From contig JAHBXS010000003.1 in assembly GCA_019636375.1 (NCBI GenBank), positions 310,001 to 374,000 on the forward strand: a stretch of 64,000 nucleotides of DNA. The letters are read 5' to 3'. Both the position numbers and the translations under genes were made by a program. This document shows, one piece after another, positions 41,712 through 52,100 of this stretch. This stretch comes from Pirellulaceae bacterium (lineage in GTDB: Bacteria; Planctomycetota; Planctomycetia; Pirellulales; Pirellulaceae). How positions within the stretch are numbered: the first letter of the stretch is position 1; every line of letters starts with the position of its first letter. Below the pieces are notes generated by a model that was not told the origin of the DNA, made no database searches, and worked only from the letters and a program-made list of their open reading frames with translations.

Positions 41712-44308
41712 GCGACTTTGATCACCTTCAAGAGGCACTCAGATTTCTGCCCGACATGAGTCGCCTGGCCCAGAAGTTTAGTGATCGCAGTTGTGAGCAA
41801 CTGCGCCGTGCTGTTGTTTCCCTCAAGGATGGCCAGGAAGCCGTCGGCTCAGGTGATCTTGCGGGGCTTGCACAACATGTAATGCGTCGCGCGGCGTTTC
41901 TGACTGGCGAGGCCGAGCTTGTATGGACTGTTCCAAAGTATCCTCCGTGGCCGTCAAAGGAGCTTTGGGCTGAGTCTGACATAAAAGTGATTGCAGATGA
42001 CCAACATTCATTTCGGCTGAAAGCAAATAAAGCATGGTCGGCAGACTGGCTCGCCAGCAGTCAGCAGTTCGATCCATTTGAAGCAGCCTTTCGAGAAACA
42101 CCTCGCCGTGTTGGTTGGCCTTCGTCTCCTCACCTACCACTTGACACAGCACTGCAATACGGATTGCAATTGCCATTCACAGGATATCAAGGACCAGGCC
42201 AACGTTTGGCCGTCCGTGCCGCTTTCTTTCTCCGCCCAGGCGGAACGCTTGTTGTAAATCTCCCAACAGGCACGGGGAAGAGTCTGGTCGCTTGGGCTCC
42301 GGCATTGCTTTCGGAACAAAATGCTTTGACTGTAATGATCACTCCAACAATTGCATTAGCTATTGACCAAGAACGACAACTGCACGAGCAGTATCCCCAA
42401 GCCCCCGGCGGACTTCCGCAAGAGCTCGCTTGGCATAGCGGCCTTAGTGAGGATGCGCGTAGGGTCATTCGTAGCCGAGTGCGGAACGGCAATCAGCGTG
42501 TGTTGATCACGTCACCAGAGAGTTTTGTCGGTCCGCTCAGTCGTGTACTATACGAGACAGCGGAGAAGGGACTACTGAAGTACTTTGTGGTTGATGAAGC
42601 GCATCTAGTGGCGCAATGGGGAAATGACTTCCGCCCGGAGTTTCAGGCGATGAGCGGTATGCGACGGGATTTGCTGAGGAATTGCCCTGAGGGCAAGGAG
42701 TTTCGGACGTTGCTATTATCCGCGACACTGACCCAAGAAAGTTTCGACGTACTCGAAACACTGTTTTCGGATGTAGTCTTTGATTCTGTCAATGCAGTTT
42801 CGCTACGACCAGAGCCCGAATATTGGGTATCTCCATCACATTCTAGGCAGGAACGTGATCAGAAGGTCACTAAACTGCTACGTTTAGTGCCGCGTCCATT
42901 CTTGCTCTACGTTACCACACAGCAAGATGCGAATAATTGGCATCGTCGTGTAAAGCAACTTGGAATTATGCGAACAGGTTGTGTTCACGGGAGCACTTCG
43001 AACGACGAGCGGGAGCGCGTGATCGGTTTCTGGCGTGCCGGCGAAATAGATTGTGTTGTCGCGACCTCCGCATTTGGCCTTGGAATGGACAAGAGTGATA
43101 TCCGAGCGGTAATTCATGCTTGCGTCCCTGAATCGCTTGATCGCTACTACCAAGAGGTTGGACGTTCAGGACGCGATGGCAAAGCATCGGTGTCATTCCT
43201 TTTGCCTAGTACCGAAGCAGATACCAAAACGGCGAAGTCCATCAGTGACGAGCGGATCATTTCGCTCAAGAAGGGATTCGAGCGATGGTCTGATTTAATC
43301 AAATCAGAGAGGGCCGTACGAACTAATGGAGTATGGCAGGTTGATCTCAACACACGGCCCAAGCACATCCAACAAGACAGTGACGCGAATGCAGCCTGGA
43401 ACCTGAGGACTCTCGTGCTGTTGAATCGTGCGGGTATTATTCGACTCGAAGCATCTCGTCCGCCTGACATTCAACCAACAGAAGGTGAGTCAGAAAGCGC
43501 TTTTGAGAAGCGTCGAGAGCAGGCGATGGAGAGGTTCTTCGCGACGGCCCATTTCACCATTCGCGAGTCTGGCGGCCATCTTGATCCCGCAGTCTGGGAA
43601 GCAGAAGTAAAGGCAGAACGTGACCGAATGTTTGCGGCCAGCAACCTAGCGTTTGATCGTATGCAACGGTTGCTGCAAGGAAACGTGGAAATTGGAAGAT
43701 TGCTGCAGGAAACGTACTCGATCAGTACTGCCAACGGCGGAGCGTCGCCGGAGCACTTTTGCGCGGGCTGTCCCGAATGCCGAGCGAAGCTATCGAGCAA
43801 TAGTCATCGCTTTAGACATCCCGAACCTGACCGAGTGACCTGTATCGTCCAAGCAGACATCGAGGTCCTTAGAAGCATTTTAAAAACGAATGCAGAAGTC
43901 GTTTACGTCCGCTTTGACAGTTCGCTCAGTCCTAGAGAACGAGTCAAGCGGGGACTTTGGTTCATACAACGTTTAGCGGGAAAGGGTGTCGCTGAATTCG
44001 CAGTTCCCGCCGATTGGAAACGAAAACGCGAATGGAAAACGATTCATGTTTCATCTGCGTTTGGATTCGTGGTTAACAGCGAACTGTATGACTACGATCC
44101 CCATGGCAACGACCTCCCACTTCCACGAGCAACATTCTTGTTGGAGGACGAGAAGCCTGTAATCCCGCAGGTGTTAATCAATATGAATCGACCCATCCAT
44201 CTCATTTTTGCACCAGAGGACGCTGTCGAAGGAGGATCAAACCGTCGCATTTTTGATTTGCGTTCACATATTCGCGACTACGACTTAGTTCGGAGGCTTG
44301 GAGAGTAA
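41708..44308 (+). CDS. dpdF: DpdF: RecQ-like DEAD/DEAH helicase
   Basis: 866 aa from a TTG start at 41708 that overlaps the dpdE stop. A CGGAGGG ribosome-binding site stands 7 nt upstream, and the next ATG (41756) lacks one. RecQ-like motifs: motif I LPTGTGKS (about 184-193), motif II VVDEAHLVAQWG (about 295), a Gly/Phe-rich GLGMDKSDIRAVIH, and motif VI YYQEVGRSGRDG (about 480). A Cys cluster, CAGCPEC (about 685), could bind zinc as in RecQ. The extra N-terminal 180 residues are helical. It likely unwinds DNA in the restriction step of the Dpd system. Confidence 0.86.
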   Translation: MSDFDHLQEALRFLPDMSRLAQKFSDRSCEQLRRAVVSLKDGQEAVGSGDLAGLAQHVMRRAAFLTGEAELVWTVPKYPPWPSKELWAESDIKVIADDQHSFRLKANKAWSADWLASSQQFDPFEAAFRETPRRVGWPSSPHLPLDTALQYGLQLPFTGYQGPGQRLAVRAAFFLRPGGTLVVNLPTGTGKSLVAWAPALLSEQNALTVMITPTIALAIDQERQLHEQYPQAPGGLPQELAWHSGLSEDARRVIRSRVRNGNQRVLITSPESFVGPLSRVLYETAEKGLLKYFVVDEAHLVAQWGNDFRPEFQAMSGMRRDLLRNCPEGKEFRTLLLSATLTQESFDVLETLFSDVVFDSVNAVSLRPEPEYWVSPSHSRQERDQKVTKLLRLVPRPFLLYVTTQQDANNWHRRVKQLGIMRTGCVHGSTSNDERERVIGFWRAGEIDCVVATSAFGLGMDKSDIRAVIHACVPESLDRYYQEVGRSGRDGKASVSFLLPSTEADTKTAKSISDERIISLKKGFERWSDLIKSERAVRTNGVWQVDLNTRPKHIQQDSDANAAWNLRTLVLLNRAGIIRLEASRPPDIQPTEGESESAFEKRREQAMERFFATAHFTIRESGGHLDPAVWEAEVKAERDRMFAASNLAFDRMQRLLQGNVEIGRLLQETYSISTANGGASPEHFCAGCPECRAKLSSNSHRFRHPEPDRVTCIVQADIEVLRSILKTNAEVVYVRFDSSLSPRERVKRGLWFIQRLAGKGVAEFAVPADWKRKREWKTIHVSSAFGFVVNSELYDYDPHGNDLPLPRATFLLEDEKPVIPQVLINMNRPIHLIFAPEDAVEGGSNRRIFDLRSHIRDYDLVRRLGE

Positions 44309-45213
44309 TGGCTATCCTCAACCAGACCAATGACGGTCTTTTTAATGTTCTTGTTGCTCTTGCTCGATGCCTCGCCACGATTGGTGCGAGCAAAAAGCAA
44401 AAGTTGCTTGACTACTGTGCGCCACTTTCTTTAACGGATCAGGATATGGCAAAAAAGACCCTTCGGCGATGGACACAGATCGGTCTCTTTACTGAAGACG
44501 ATGAAGTCGTCAGATTCTCAAGTGATCTCAAGTACAAATATTCACAAAAACTCTTTGAACTTTCGGAATTCACGGATGACCTTCGTCAACTGATTTTTGC
44601 CGAAAGAAACAATCTGCGATTTTGGGAAAACGAAAAGAACCAATCCGCTGACATGTGCCGTCTTACAGCTTGGATGCTTGCTCAAGATGTGTATAGGTTT
44701 CGTCCATCGAATTTTAGTGACGCCGACGATCTGTATGTTTCACAGATAGATATGCCAGATGTGATTCGTCAGTTCACTAATAGCACTAGGTGGAATGGCT
44801 TTACCTCATGGGGGGCATTCTTGGGATTTGGTCAAACCGAGACCGGAAAAGCTGCAGGTGAATTTATCCTTGATCCGACCGCTTCCATTCGCCGCTCCGT
44901 TCATAATGTTCTTTCTAATCGCTCCGAAACGCCAATGAACCAGTTTGTAAAAGAACTGTCAGAGATAGTACCCGTCCTCGACGGAGGTGTTTATCGCCTT
45001 GAGGTCGAGTCACGACTGAAGGTTGAAAAATGGCAGCGACCAGGTCAAAACGAGGTTTCAACATCACTTTCGCGCGCATTCTTGCGACTTCGCGAATCAG
45101 GCGAAATTCGCTTTGAATCTCGCTCCGATGCCAGTGGACATATGGCACTTATCGGTCGCAACGGTCGCGTGCTTGAGTCCGTAACCCATGTACGCCTCGG
45201 AGTCGCGAAATGA
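44308..45213 (+). CDS. dpdG: DpdG: Dpd restriction-system protein of unknown biochemistry
   Basis: 301 aa. The ATG shares one base with the dpdF stop (TAATG). The first 80 residues resemble a winged-helix domain (KKQKLLDYCAPL...AKKTLRRWTQIGLFTEDDEVVRF). The rest is mixed alpha/beta without catalytic motifs. DpdG is reported as needed for the restriction-like phenotype in Salmonella. Assignment rests mainly on position between dpdF and dpdH and on size. A DNA-recognition or adaptor role is inference. Confidence 0.72.
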   Translation: MAILNQTNDGLFNVLVALARCLATIGASKKQKLLDYCAPLSLTDQDMAKKTLRRWTQIGLFTEDDEVVRFSSDLKYKYSQKLFELSEFTDDLRQLIFAERNNLRFWENEKNQSADMCRLTAWMLAQDVYRFRPSNFSDADDLYVSQIDMPDVIRQFTNSTRWNGFTSWGAFLGFGQTETGKAAGEFILDPTASIRRSVHNVLSNRSETPMNQFVKELSEIVPVLDGGVYRLEVESRLKVEKWQRPGQNEVSTSLSRAFLRLRESGEIRFESRSDASGHMALIGRNGRVLESVTHVRLGVAK

Positions 45214-48200
45214 ATCTATTAAAGTTTTGGCCCAAAGAGGCTGACTGCCTTGCGTGCATCAAACCAGAAGCGGAAAACCCGTCCGACGCCGTGTTTTTGG
45301 CGGTTCATCAAGAGATGCGACTGCTACGCAAGAGTTTTAGTTCGGATACGAGTGTGCCCGAGAAAAAGAGTCAGCGACAATTTCTCAATGACTTTCTCAA
45401 GGATGATCCAAGTGGTCGCGTCATCGTTCCAATCTTAGGTGAGTCTGGTATTGGTAAGTCGCATCTGGTTCGATGGTTAGACGTTCAATTACGTCAGCGA
45501 GACGACACCAAGGCACGTCACGTTATTCGAATTCCCAAAAGCTCTAGCCTTAAATCTGTGCTTGGCCGGATACTCGGAGGATTAGAGGGGCCGCGATATC
45601 AGCAAATTCGTGACCAGCTCAAGTCAGCTCGCGAGCAGATGGACGACATCAGCGCCAAACAGCGTGTACGCGCAGAACTGCTCTCGGCAATACAACGCAA
45701 CTATGAAGCGGCATCAGCTAGGCAGGCCAAAGCAAGGGAAACTGGCGACAAGCTTGGCCATACTGATACGCTATGGCTAAAGCATGGTGATCCTCGAAAA
45801 CTTCCAGCCCTGTTCGATGATCCAGCGACACAGAAGCTGTTTCTCGTTGGCACCAAAGAGCGTCCGGGGATCATCTCAGAACTTGCAAGGCATGTTACGA
45901 AAGACACATCCGAAGCAGAGGCCCCGCGACGACAATTCGAGGCTGCCGACTTTGAGATTCCAAAGTCGTTAGAAAAGGAGGTTTCTGAGGCCGGTGTGAT
46001 TGCAGCCAGCTATTTGCGAAATCACCTATTGAAGACGACCAGTTCAAAATCACTTGACGAAGTCGTCGACTTACTAAACAGCATTGTGGATGATGCGATC
46101 GCTCCGCTAGCGACACCACAAGATACCTCTCTGGCGGAACTGTTCTACGAAGTTCGCCGACAATTGCTCGCCGACGGTCGTGAGCTCGTTTTGTTGGTCG
46201 AGGACTTCGCTGTTCTCGCCGGTGTCCAGAAAGCGTTGCTCGACGCGATTATCAGGGAGGGCGAAGTAGGCGGCAAACGCGAAGCATGTATGATCCGCAC
46301 AGCACTTGCGGTAACCGATGGCTATTTTGGCAATCTGGAGACCGTCAAGACACGTGCCGTACACGGATGGTGGATTGAAAGCGGCGAAAACGACGACGAA
46401 GCCAGTATCGAAAATCAAATCGGTGATTTCGTCGCCACCTATGTCAACGCAGCCCGAATGGGCGCTGAGCGACTCGAGGAATTCTACGCTAAATCTTCGA
46501 ACGCCGGAAAGCGAGCGCCGAACGCCGTCGATATTATTGGAGTAGAGGAGGATGAAGCGGTACTCTTGGAAGGGTTTGGAAAATCTGCGAACGGTTACGC
46601 CATGTTTCCATTCAATCAAGCGGCGATCCGAACTATCGCTCATTGGAAACTTCGAAGGAATGATCGCCTAAGATTCCACCCGCGCAGTATCATCAGCGAA
46701 GTTATCCTGCCAGTTTTAAAGGAGTACCGAAGCGACTACGAACGAAGTCGGTTTCCACCAGAACAGTTCATCGGGTACCCAAGAAATCGGATCGACGCTG
46801 ACCTCAATTCCGAAGTCGGGAAACGTGTCAGCGATGCTGAAAGGCGAGTGCAGTACCTCTACGTTCTTGAATTTTGGGGTGATCGTCCTAAATGGATTGC
46901 GGAAGCCAAGGTGCCAGCGGCGATTTTCAAAGTCTTTGGACTCGAAGCGTTAGATGGACAAGCGGCGAAAGCTAAACCAGTTGAGTTGAAGCCGATCTCT
47001 TCCGAGGGTGGCAGCACGCAACCGACGGGCGCTATTGCGAACAAGGAAGGCGATAAACCCGCTAATGAGAAAACCGAAGCAGATCGAGAGCCGAAACCCA
47101 TAAGCGAATTCCTCGACCGGATCAACACTTGGCGATCTGGCGGAACGCTCGGTCAAAATGATGCTAACCGCGTTCGACAATGGATCAATACGCACATTCT
47201 TAACTCCGTAAATTGGGAAGCGGAACTGCTGCGTTCCGTAACTCCAGCGGCAGACACTTACTTTCGACGCATCTACTTGCCAAACGCTAAAGGAAATCCG
47301 CCTGACATCGAAAAAGCGTTCATTGTCGTCGCTACAGACGAGGCATTTGCCGATTCGGACATTGCCAATCGCATCTTCAAAGCAATCCGAGCGATGGTTC
47401 GGTACGAGCACTACAACGCGTGGGACTACGAGGGATCAGACAGCGACTACATTGAACTGACAAATTTCGTTGAGCCATTTCTTGCAACTGCAGCTAGTTG
47501 GGTTCGAATTCGGTACAAGAATCTGGATGGGAATCCCGTTCCGGCTTTAGCACAAGCATTGCTATGGCAAGCTCGCATCTTGAATATTGAGTCAGCGCAT
47601 CGCAATGACGACGCGAGTCAAATGAATGCGGTCTTCGCGACTCCTCCTGCTGCTTTTATGAGAGATGACGATGCCGCTTGGAATTTGTTTATTGATCAGT
47701 TGTTAGCCAAGCGACACCTTCTCATTACAGAACTTTTGGAACGAGTTGGGGCTTATCAAGGAAAGGGCAAGACGCCACATGCAGTTGATGTAAATCAGTT
47801 GCTTGAAACGGTACAAGTTTTCCGAAAGGCGTGTATGGTAAACGAAGAGTTCCCGAAGCCAACGGCGAGCGCGACAGATGAACTCAAGCAAATCCATGAG
47901 CACATAACTCAGCTTACTCGTTTTGGCATTTCCAAGATCGACGATCGTCGCAAGAGAATCGCCGAGCAATCGAAACAGATTGTCGCCGAATTAGGCGCGG
48001 ATTACGACAAGAACGATTTGATTCGTGATCTGGTGGATGTGTGCGATTTGTCGGAAAAGCATGGACTCGGCGGTACAGTGTCAGTTGGGCAAGTTCGTAA
48101 ACTTGCGGAGGAATTCAGGACTGCCAAAGCGAAAGAGGTCGGAGAGCAAGTCGAGGCAATCACCAATAGCGAAGACCTTGGCGCTCGAATGTCGGCAATA

Positions 48201-48404
48201 GCTAAGCTGGATATTGGGACGCTGGCATTTCTGAAAACATTTACTTCGACGTGCGCACAATTCTTAAAAGAGAGGTCAGGCAAAGCGGCGGGCCAGATAA
48301 TGAACTGGACAGACGCTGTTGTTGAGTCTTCCAAGGCCGACGTAGATGCCCTATTGGCTGACCTCGAAAATGCAGCGATATCTTTCACGGAGTCAAAATC
48401 ATGA
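45210..48404 (+). CDS. dpdH: DpdH: large P-loop ATPase of the Dpd system
   Basis: 1064 aa. Its ATG overlaps the dpdG stop (ATGA). A Walker A motif GESGIGKS lies at residues 77-84, close to the N-terminus, in a STAND/KAP-like context. VLLVEDFAVLAG (about 325-336) is a plausible Walker B followed by an Asp-rich segment. A charged, Pro/Glu-rich linker near 595-630 separates the ATPase from a long helical C-terminal half. It is probably a motor or scaffold for the helicase and nuclease proteins. The name comes from order and architecture. Confidence 0.76.
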   Translation: MNLLKFWPKEADCLACIKPEAENPSDAVFLAVHQEMRLLRKSFSSDTSVPEKKSQRQFLNDFLKDDPSGRVIVPILGESGIGKSHLVRWLDVQLRQRDDTKARHVIRIPKSSSLKSVLGRILGGLEGPRYQQIRDQLKSAREQMDDISAKQRVRAELLSAIQRNYEAASARQAKARETGDKLGHTDTLWLKHGDPRKLPALFDDPATQKLFLVGTKERPGIISELARHVTKDTSEAEAPRRQFEAADFEIPKSLEKEVSEAGVIAASYLRNHLLKTTSSKSLDEVVDLLNSIVDDAIAPLATPQDTSLAELFYEVRRQLLADGRELVLLVEDFAVLAGVQKALLDAIIREGEVGGKREACMIRTALAVTDGYFGNLETVKTRAVHGWWIESGENDDEASIENQIGDFVATYVNAARMGAERLEEFYAKSSNAGKRAPNAVDIIGVEEDEAVLLEGFGKSANGYAMFPFNQAAIRTIAHWKLRRNDRLRFHPRSIISEVILPVLKEYRSDYERSRFPPEQFIGYPRNRIDADLNSEVGKRVSDAERRVQYLYVLEFWGDRPKWIAEAKVPAAIFKVFGLEALDGQAAKAKPVELKPISSEGGSTQPTGAIANKEGDKPANEKTEADREPKPISEFLDRINTWRSGGTLGQNDANRVRQWINTHILNSVNWEAELLRSVTPAADTYFRRIYLPNAKGNPPDIEKAFIVVATDEAFADSDIANRIFKAIRAMVRYEHYNAWDYEGSDSDYIELTNFVEPFLATAASWVRIRYKNLDGNPVPALAQALLWQARILNIESAHRNDDASQMNAVFATPPAAFMRDDDAAWNLFIDQLLAKRHLLITELLERVGAYQGKGKTPHAVDVNQLLETVQVFRKACMVNEEFPKPTASATDELKQIHEHITQLTRFGISKIDDRRKRIAEQSKQIVAELGADYDKNDLIRDLVDVCDLSEKHGLGGTVSVGQVRKLAEEFRTAKAKEVGEQVEAITNSEDLGARMSAIAKLDIGTLAFLKTFTSTCAQFLKERSGKAAGQIMNWTDAVVESSKADVDALLADLENAAISFTESKS

Positions 48405-49102
48405 TTGCAGACGACTGTAAGTCGCTAAGGTTACAACTTGAGCAAGTCTCCAAAGCCAAACTCAACGAGCAAATTGTTAATCAATTGAGCGAACGGCGAA
48501 AGGATTTGCTCGAATTGAAAGAGAAGGTTGTTGCTGCTGTTGTTTCGTTACAAGCACTAGGAAAACGGGCATCTATTGTTGGAAAACTCGATGCGACCAA
48601 AGCCCTGGATCGTGTCCAGAAACTGCGAGAAGCCTTGAAAAGCGATCCTCAGTCTATCACGAAAGGAAGAGATCTGACCTACATGACGAGTGCGTTTGAG
48701 AAATTCGCAGATGAAGCTTCTAAGGCGACGGCATTAACCTGGGACCAATACCTACCTCGTGCTCGCCCAAATGTTGATGCGAATCGAATTTCACAGGCCG
48801 AACAACAAGAAGCTTTCAAGACTAAAGCAATTCAGCTTAAGGTTCGTGTGAAGCATGCCGAGCAAACTAGTAAACGCCCACCGTTGACAGAAGCCGAGTT
48901 CGTTGAATTGGAAGCGGTCTGGGAGGACATCCGAGAACTTCTCGAAGCGTTGCCAGCAGTAACCAATGACCCCAAAGTCCGTGAGTTTCTTAAAGCAGCA
49001 AACTCACCCAAGGGAGCGTCACTCGATCTGCTGACGGAAGAAGTGATTGTCTGGCTACGGGAAAACAACACCTACGAGAAATATCGTATCGTCAATTTGT
49101 AA
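48401..49102 (+). CDS. dpdI: DpdI: small helical protein of the Dpd system
   Basis: 233 aa; the ATG overlaps the dpdH stop (ATGA). Nearly all helical and strongly charged, with likely coiled coil across residues 5-90 (LEQVSKAKLNEQIVNQL, RRKDLLELKEKV) and 140-190. No catalytic residues. In Salmonella dpdI is among the genes involved in restriction. Named by order between dpdH and dpdJ. A structural or bridging role is inference. Confidence 0.68.
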   Translation: MIADDCKSLRLQLEQVSKAKLNEQIVNQLSERRKDLLELKEKVVAAVVSLQALGKRASIVGKLDATKALDRVQKLREALKSDPQSITKGRDLTYMTSAFEKFADEASKATALTWDQYLPRARPNVDANRISQAEQQEAFKTKAIQLKVRVKHAEQTSKRPPLTEAEFVELEAVWEDIRELLEALPAVTNDPKVREFLKAANSPKGASLDLLTEEVIVWLRENNTYEKYRIVNL

Positions 49103-49115
49103 AAAAGGAGTTTGT

Positions 49116-52100
49116 ATGAAAGTTGACGATCACCGACTTGAGTTCCTGAATTTTCTCGAACGCACTGAATCTAAGTTATTGGCTTGGGGGCTCGTGGATG
49201 GTTCGTTTAGTTCTGACGAGATTGCTGACTATTGCGAACAGTACCTTGTTAAGCATAATCTCTGGAGCACATACGAAGACGGGGACGTATTCCAAGAGGC
49301 GATGGAGGAAGCCGGTTTGCTATTTGAGGCAAACGATGGGATGCATTCGAGATATAGAACCAGGATGGGCGAGACTGTTCGTCTGCTCGCTCGCTTGCGA
49401 CAACTCTTTCCCAAGCATCTACAGGGAGGGAATCGACGGTGGCAAATTGCGAAACCGCTGGTCGGCGATTTTAGATTCATGTTGCGTGCGCGTTCGGTAC
49501 CGGAACGCGAAATTGAAGCAAGCGATGTTCTTTCACGGATTGCGGCAATAGGACCTCTTAGCTCGCTGCAAAAGGATGCCCTTCATGCCATTCTCTCGCT
49601 GTCTAACGGCGAGTCCATGCGTTTGGCGGTCTTCCAATCCAGAGCGACCGAGAACATCCTAAGGCAAGTGCAACTAGGACGAAAATCAGGAACAATTGTT
49701 TGTGCGGGTACTGGGAGCGGAAAGACCCTGTCTTTTTATCTTCCTGCATTTCTATCAATTGTTGAGTCGATCGACTCCAACGACTGGACTAGATGCCTCG
49801 CCATCTATCCGCGAAATGAACTGCTTAAAGATCAACTCGCGGAGGCATACTCGCAGGCTCGGAAACTTGACTCTCTGTTAAAAGCTAGCGGAAAACGAAA
49901 GCTGACAATTGCAACCCTCTTTGGAGCAACGCCTGAAAGTGAACGAGACTTCGGGTACGACCCGCCGCCTAGAGGTTGGACGGTAACAAATGGTGGCCAT
50001 ATTTGTCCGTATCTCTCTTGTCTTAACGGTGATTGCACTGGAGAAATGGTTTGGCGAACGGCGGATCGGGAAAGCAAGCTTCAGCGACTTTACTGCCGAC
50101 GATGCAATTGTCGAATTGAGCACGATGAACTTATACTCACTCGCGAGCGTCTCAAGTCCACGCCGGCAGATATTCTATTTACAACAACCGAAATGCTCAA
50201 TCAACGGATGGGAGACTCAGAGATCTGCCATGTATTCGGTATCGGAACGCCGAGAAGTAAGAAACCCAGGATGGTTTTACTCGATGAGGTTCATACATAC
50301 TCAGGCGTCCCGGGTGCTCAGACGGCGATGTTGCTTCGACGTTGGAAGCACCTAGCGTCAGTCTCGCCACATTTTGTTGGGTTATCAGCGACACTCGCGG
50401 ACGCCCGAACCTTCTTTGCTTCATTAATAGGTGAACAGGACTCAAGGGTCGAGGAAATTTCTCCACATTCGACCGAGTTGAGGCGAGTTGGGATGGAGTA
50501 TTTGATAGCGCTGCGTGGCGATCCAGCCAGCCAAAGCTCGCTGCTATCAACGTCGATTCAAACAGCGATGTTGATGCGTCGAACTCTTGATGCGACGAAC
50601 AATAACACCGCAATAGATTCGCAAGTGTACGGATCGAAGGAGTTCGTATTCACCGATGATCTCGATGTTACGAATCGAATGTTTTATAACCTGCGAGACG
50701 CAGAAGGGCAGAACAGTTGGGGCTTCCCCGATTTGAATAAGCACCCCGGTGGGTCGCTGGCCAATTTGCGAAACTCTCAATTACCCGAAGGACGTCTTAG
50801 AAACCGTTTCGGCCAGTCATGGGCTATGTGTGAATGGCTGGGCCATCGCTTGCAAGGAACGCCTGTCGTCGTTGATCGGACAAGCTCACAAGACTCCGGC
50901 GTAGCTACAAATGCCGATATTATCGTTGCGACAGCATCACTTGAAGTCGGTTTTAATGACCCAGAAGTCAACGTAGTTCTACAACACAAAGCGCCTCGCG
51001 ATCCTGCTCAATTTCTACAGCGTAAAGGACGCGCTGGTCGCCGTATCGAAATGCGCCCGTGGACGATCGTGACGCTATCAGACTACGGGCGTGATCGACT
51101 CGCCTGGGAGAGCTTTGACCTGCTTTTTGATCCTGAACTTCCGCCGCGCGAATTGCCTGTTCGGAATCGGTACGTCCTTCGTATGCAGGTCGTCTTCGCG
51201 TTCTTTGACTGGATCGCAACGCAACTGCGTACACAGGCTGGTCTGCCATCGGGGAGCGTCTATCGAGACTTTTCAGGTCCAGCGGAAAAAGTTCTTGGCA
51301 ATCAGACCAAGATCAACAACATGAAGACTCGTCAGCAAACTGCTGCTCGGATCATTGAGGGACTGTTGCTCCGCGATGAACAATACCATGAACTTGTCGG
51401 ATATCTTACGAAAGCACTCCAGCAATCCGAGGATGTGATTGAAGCATTACTGTGGCATCCTCCTCGAGCTTTGATGAACGCCGCGTTACCAATGCTCCTC
51501 CGCAGGCTGCAATCAAATTGGCGGCGAGCAGGTAGCGATTCACAATCTTTCGACAACTTCATTAGCAACAATCCGCTACCAGAGTTCGTACCCGGCAATC
51601 TTTTCGGTGACCTCAATCTTCCTGAGGTTTCTCTACGATCTCCAGCGCAGCAAGCCAACTCGGAGGAACGAATCGACGTTCTACCGATCTTGCAGGCAAT
51701 GCGGGAGTTTGCGCCAGGACGTGTCTCACGCCGATTTGGGGTGATGAACGCATTTGCTCGCCACTGGGTTCAACCCGGTGATCTCACGATTGGTGTCGAG
51801 CAAACGCTTGAACTTCGCAATGTTGTAAGTCGTTACGACGAACTTGGCTACTTTGAACTCCATAACGAAAACGGAGAGGTGGTTCCGATTCGCTGTGTAC
51901 GTCCTCGTGAAATCCAACTGGTTGTGCCTCCGATTCGAGTCATGGATAGCACTAATGCGTCGCTCACTTGGAATACACAGGTAAACCCTCAAGTGCCTGG
52001 TACTCCAGTCGATCTACCAAGTCCTTCTCGATGGGATGGCTTGGTGCATGGTATAGAATTTTTCTCGCACAATCTCAACAATCCACTCGAAGTTCGTAGA

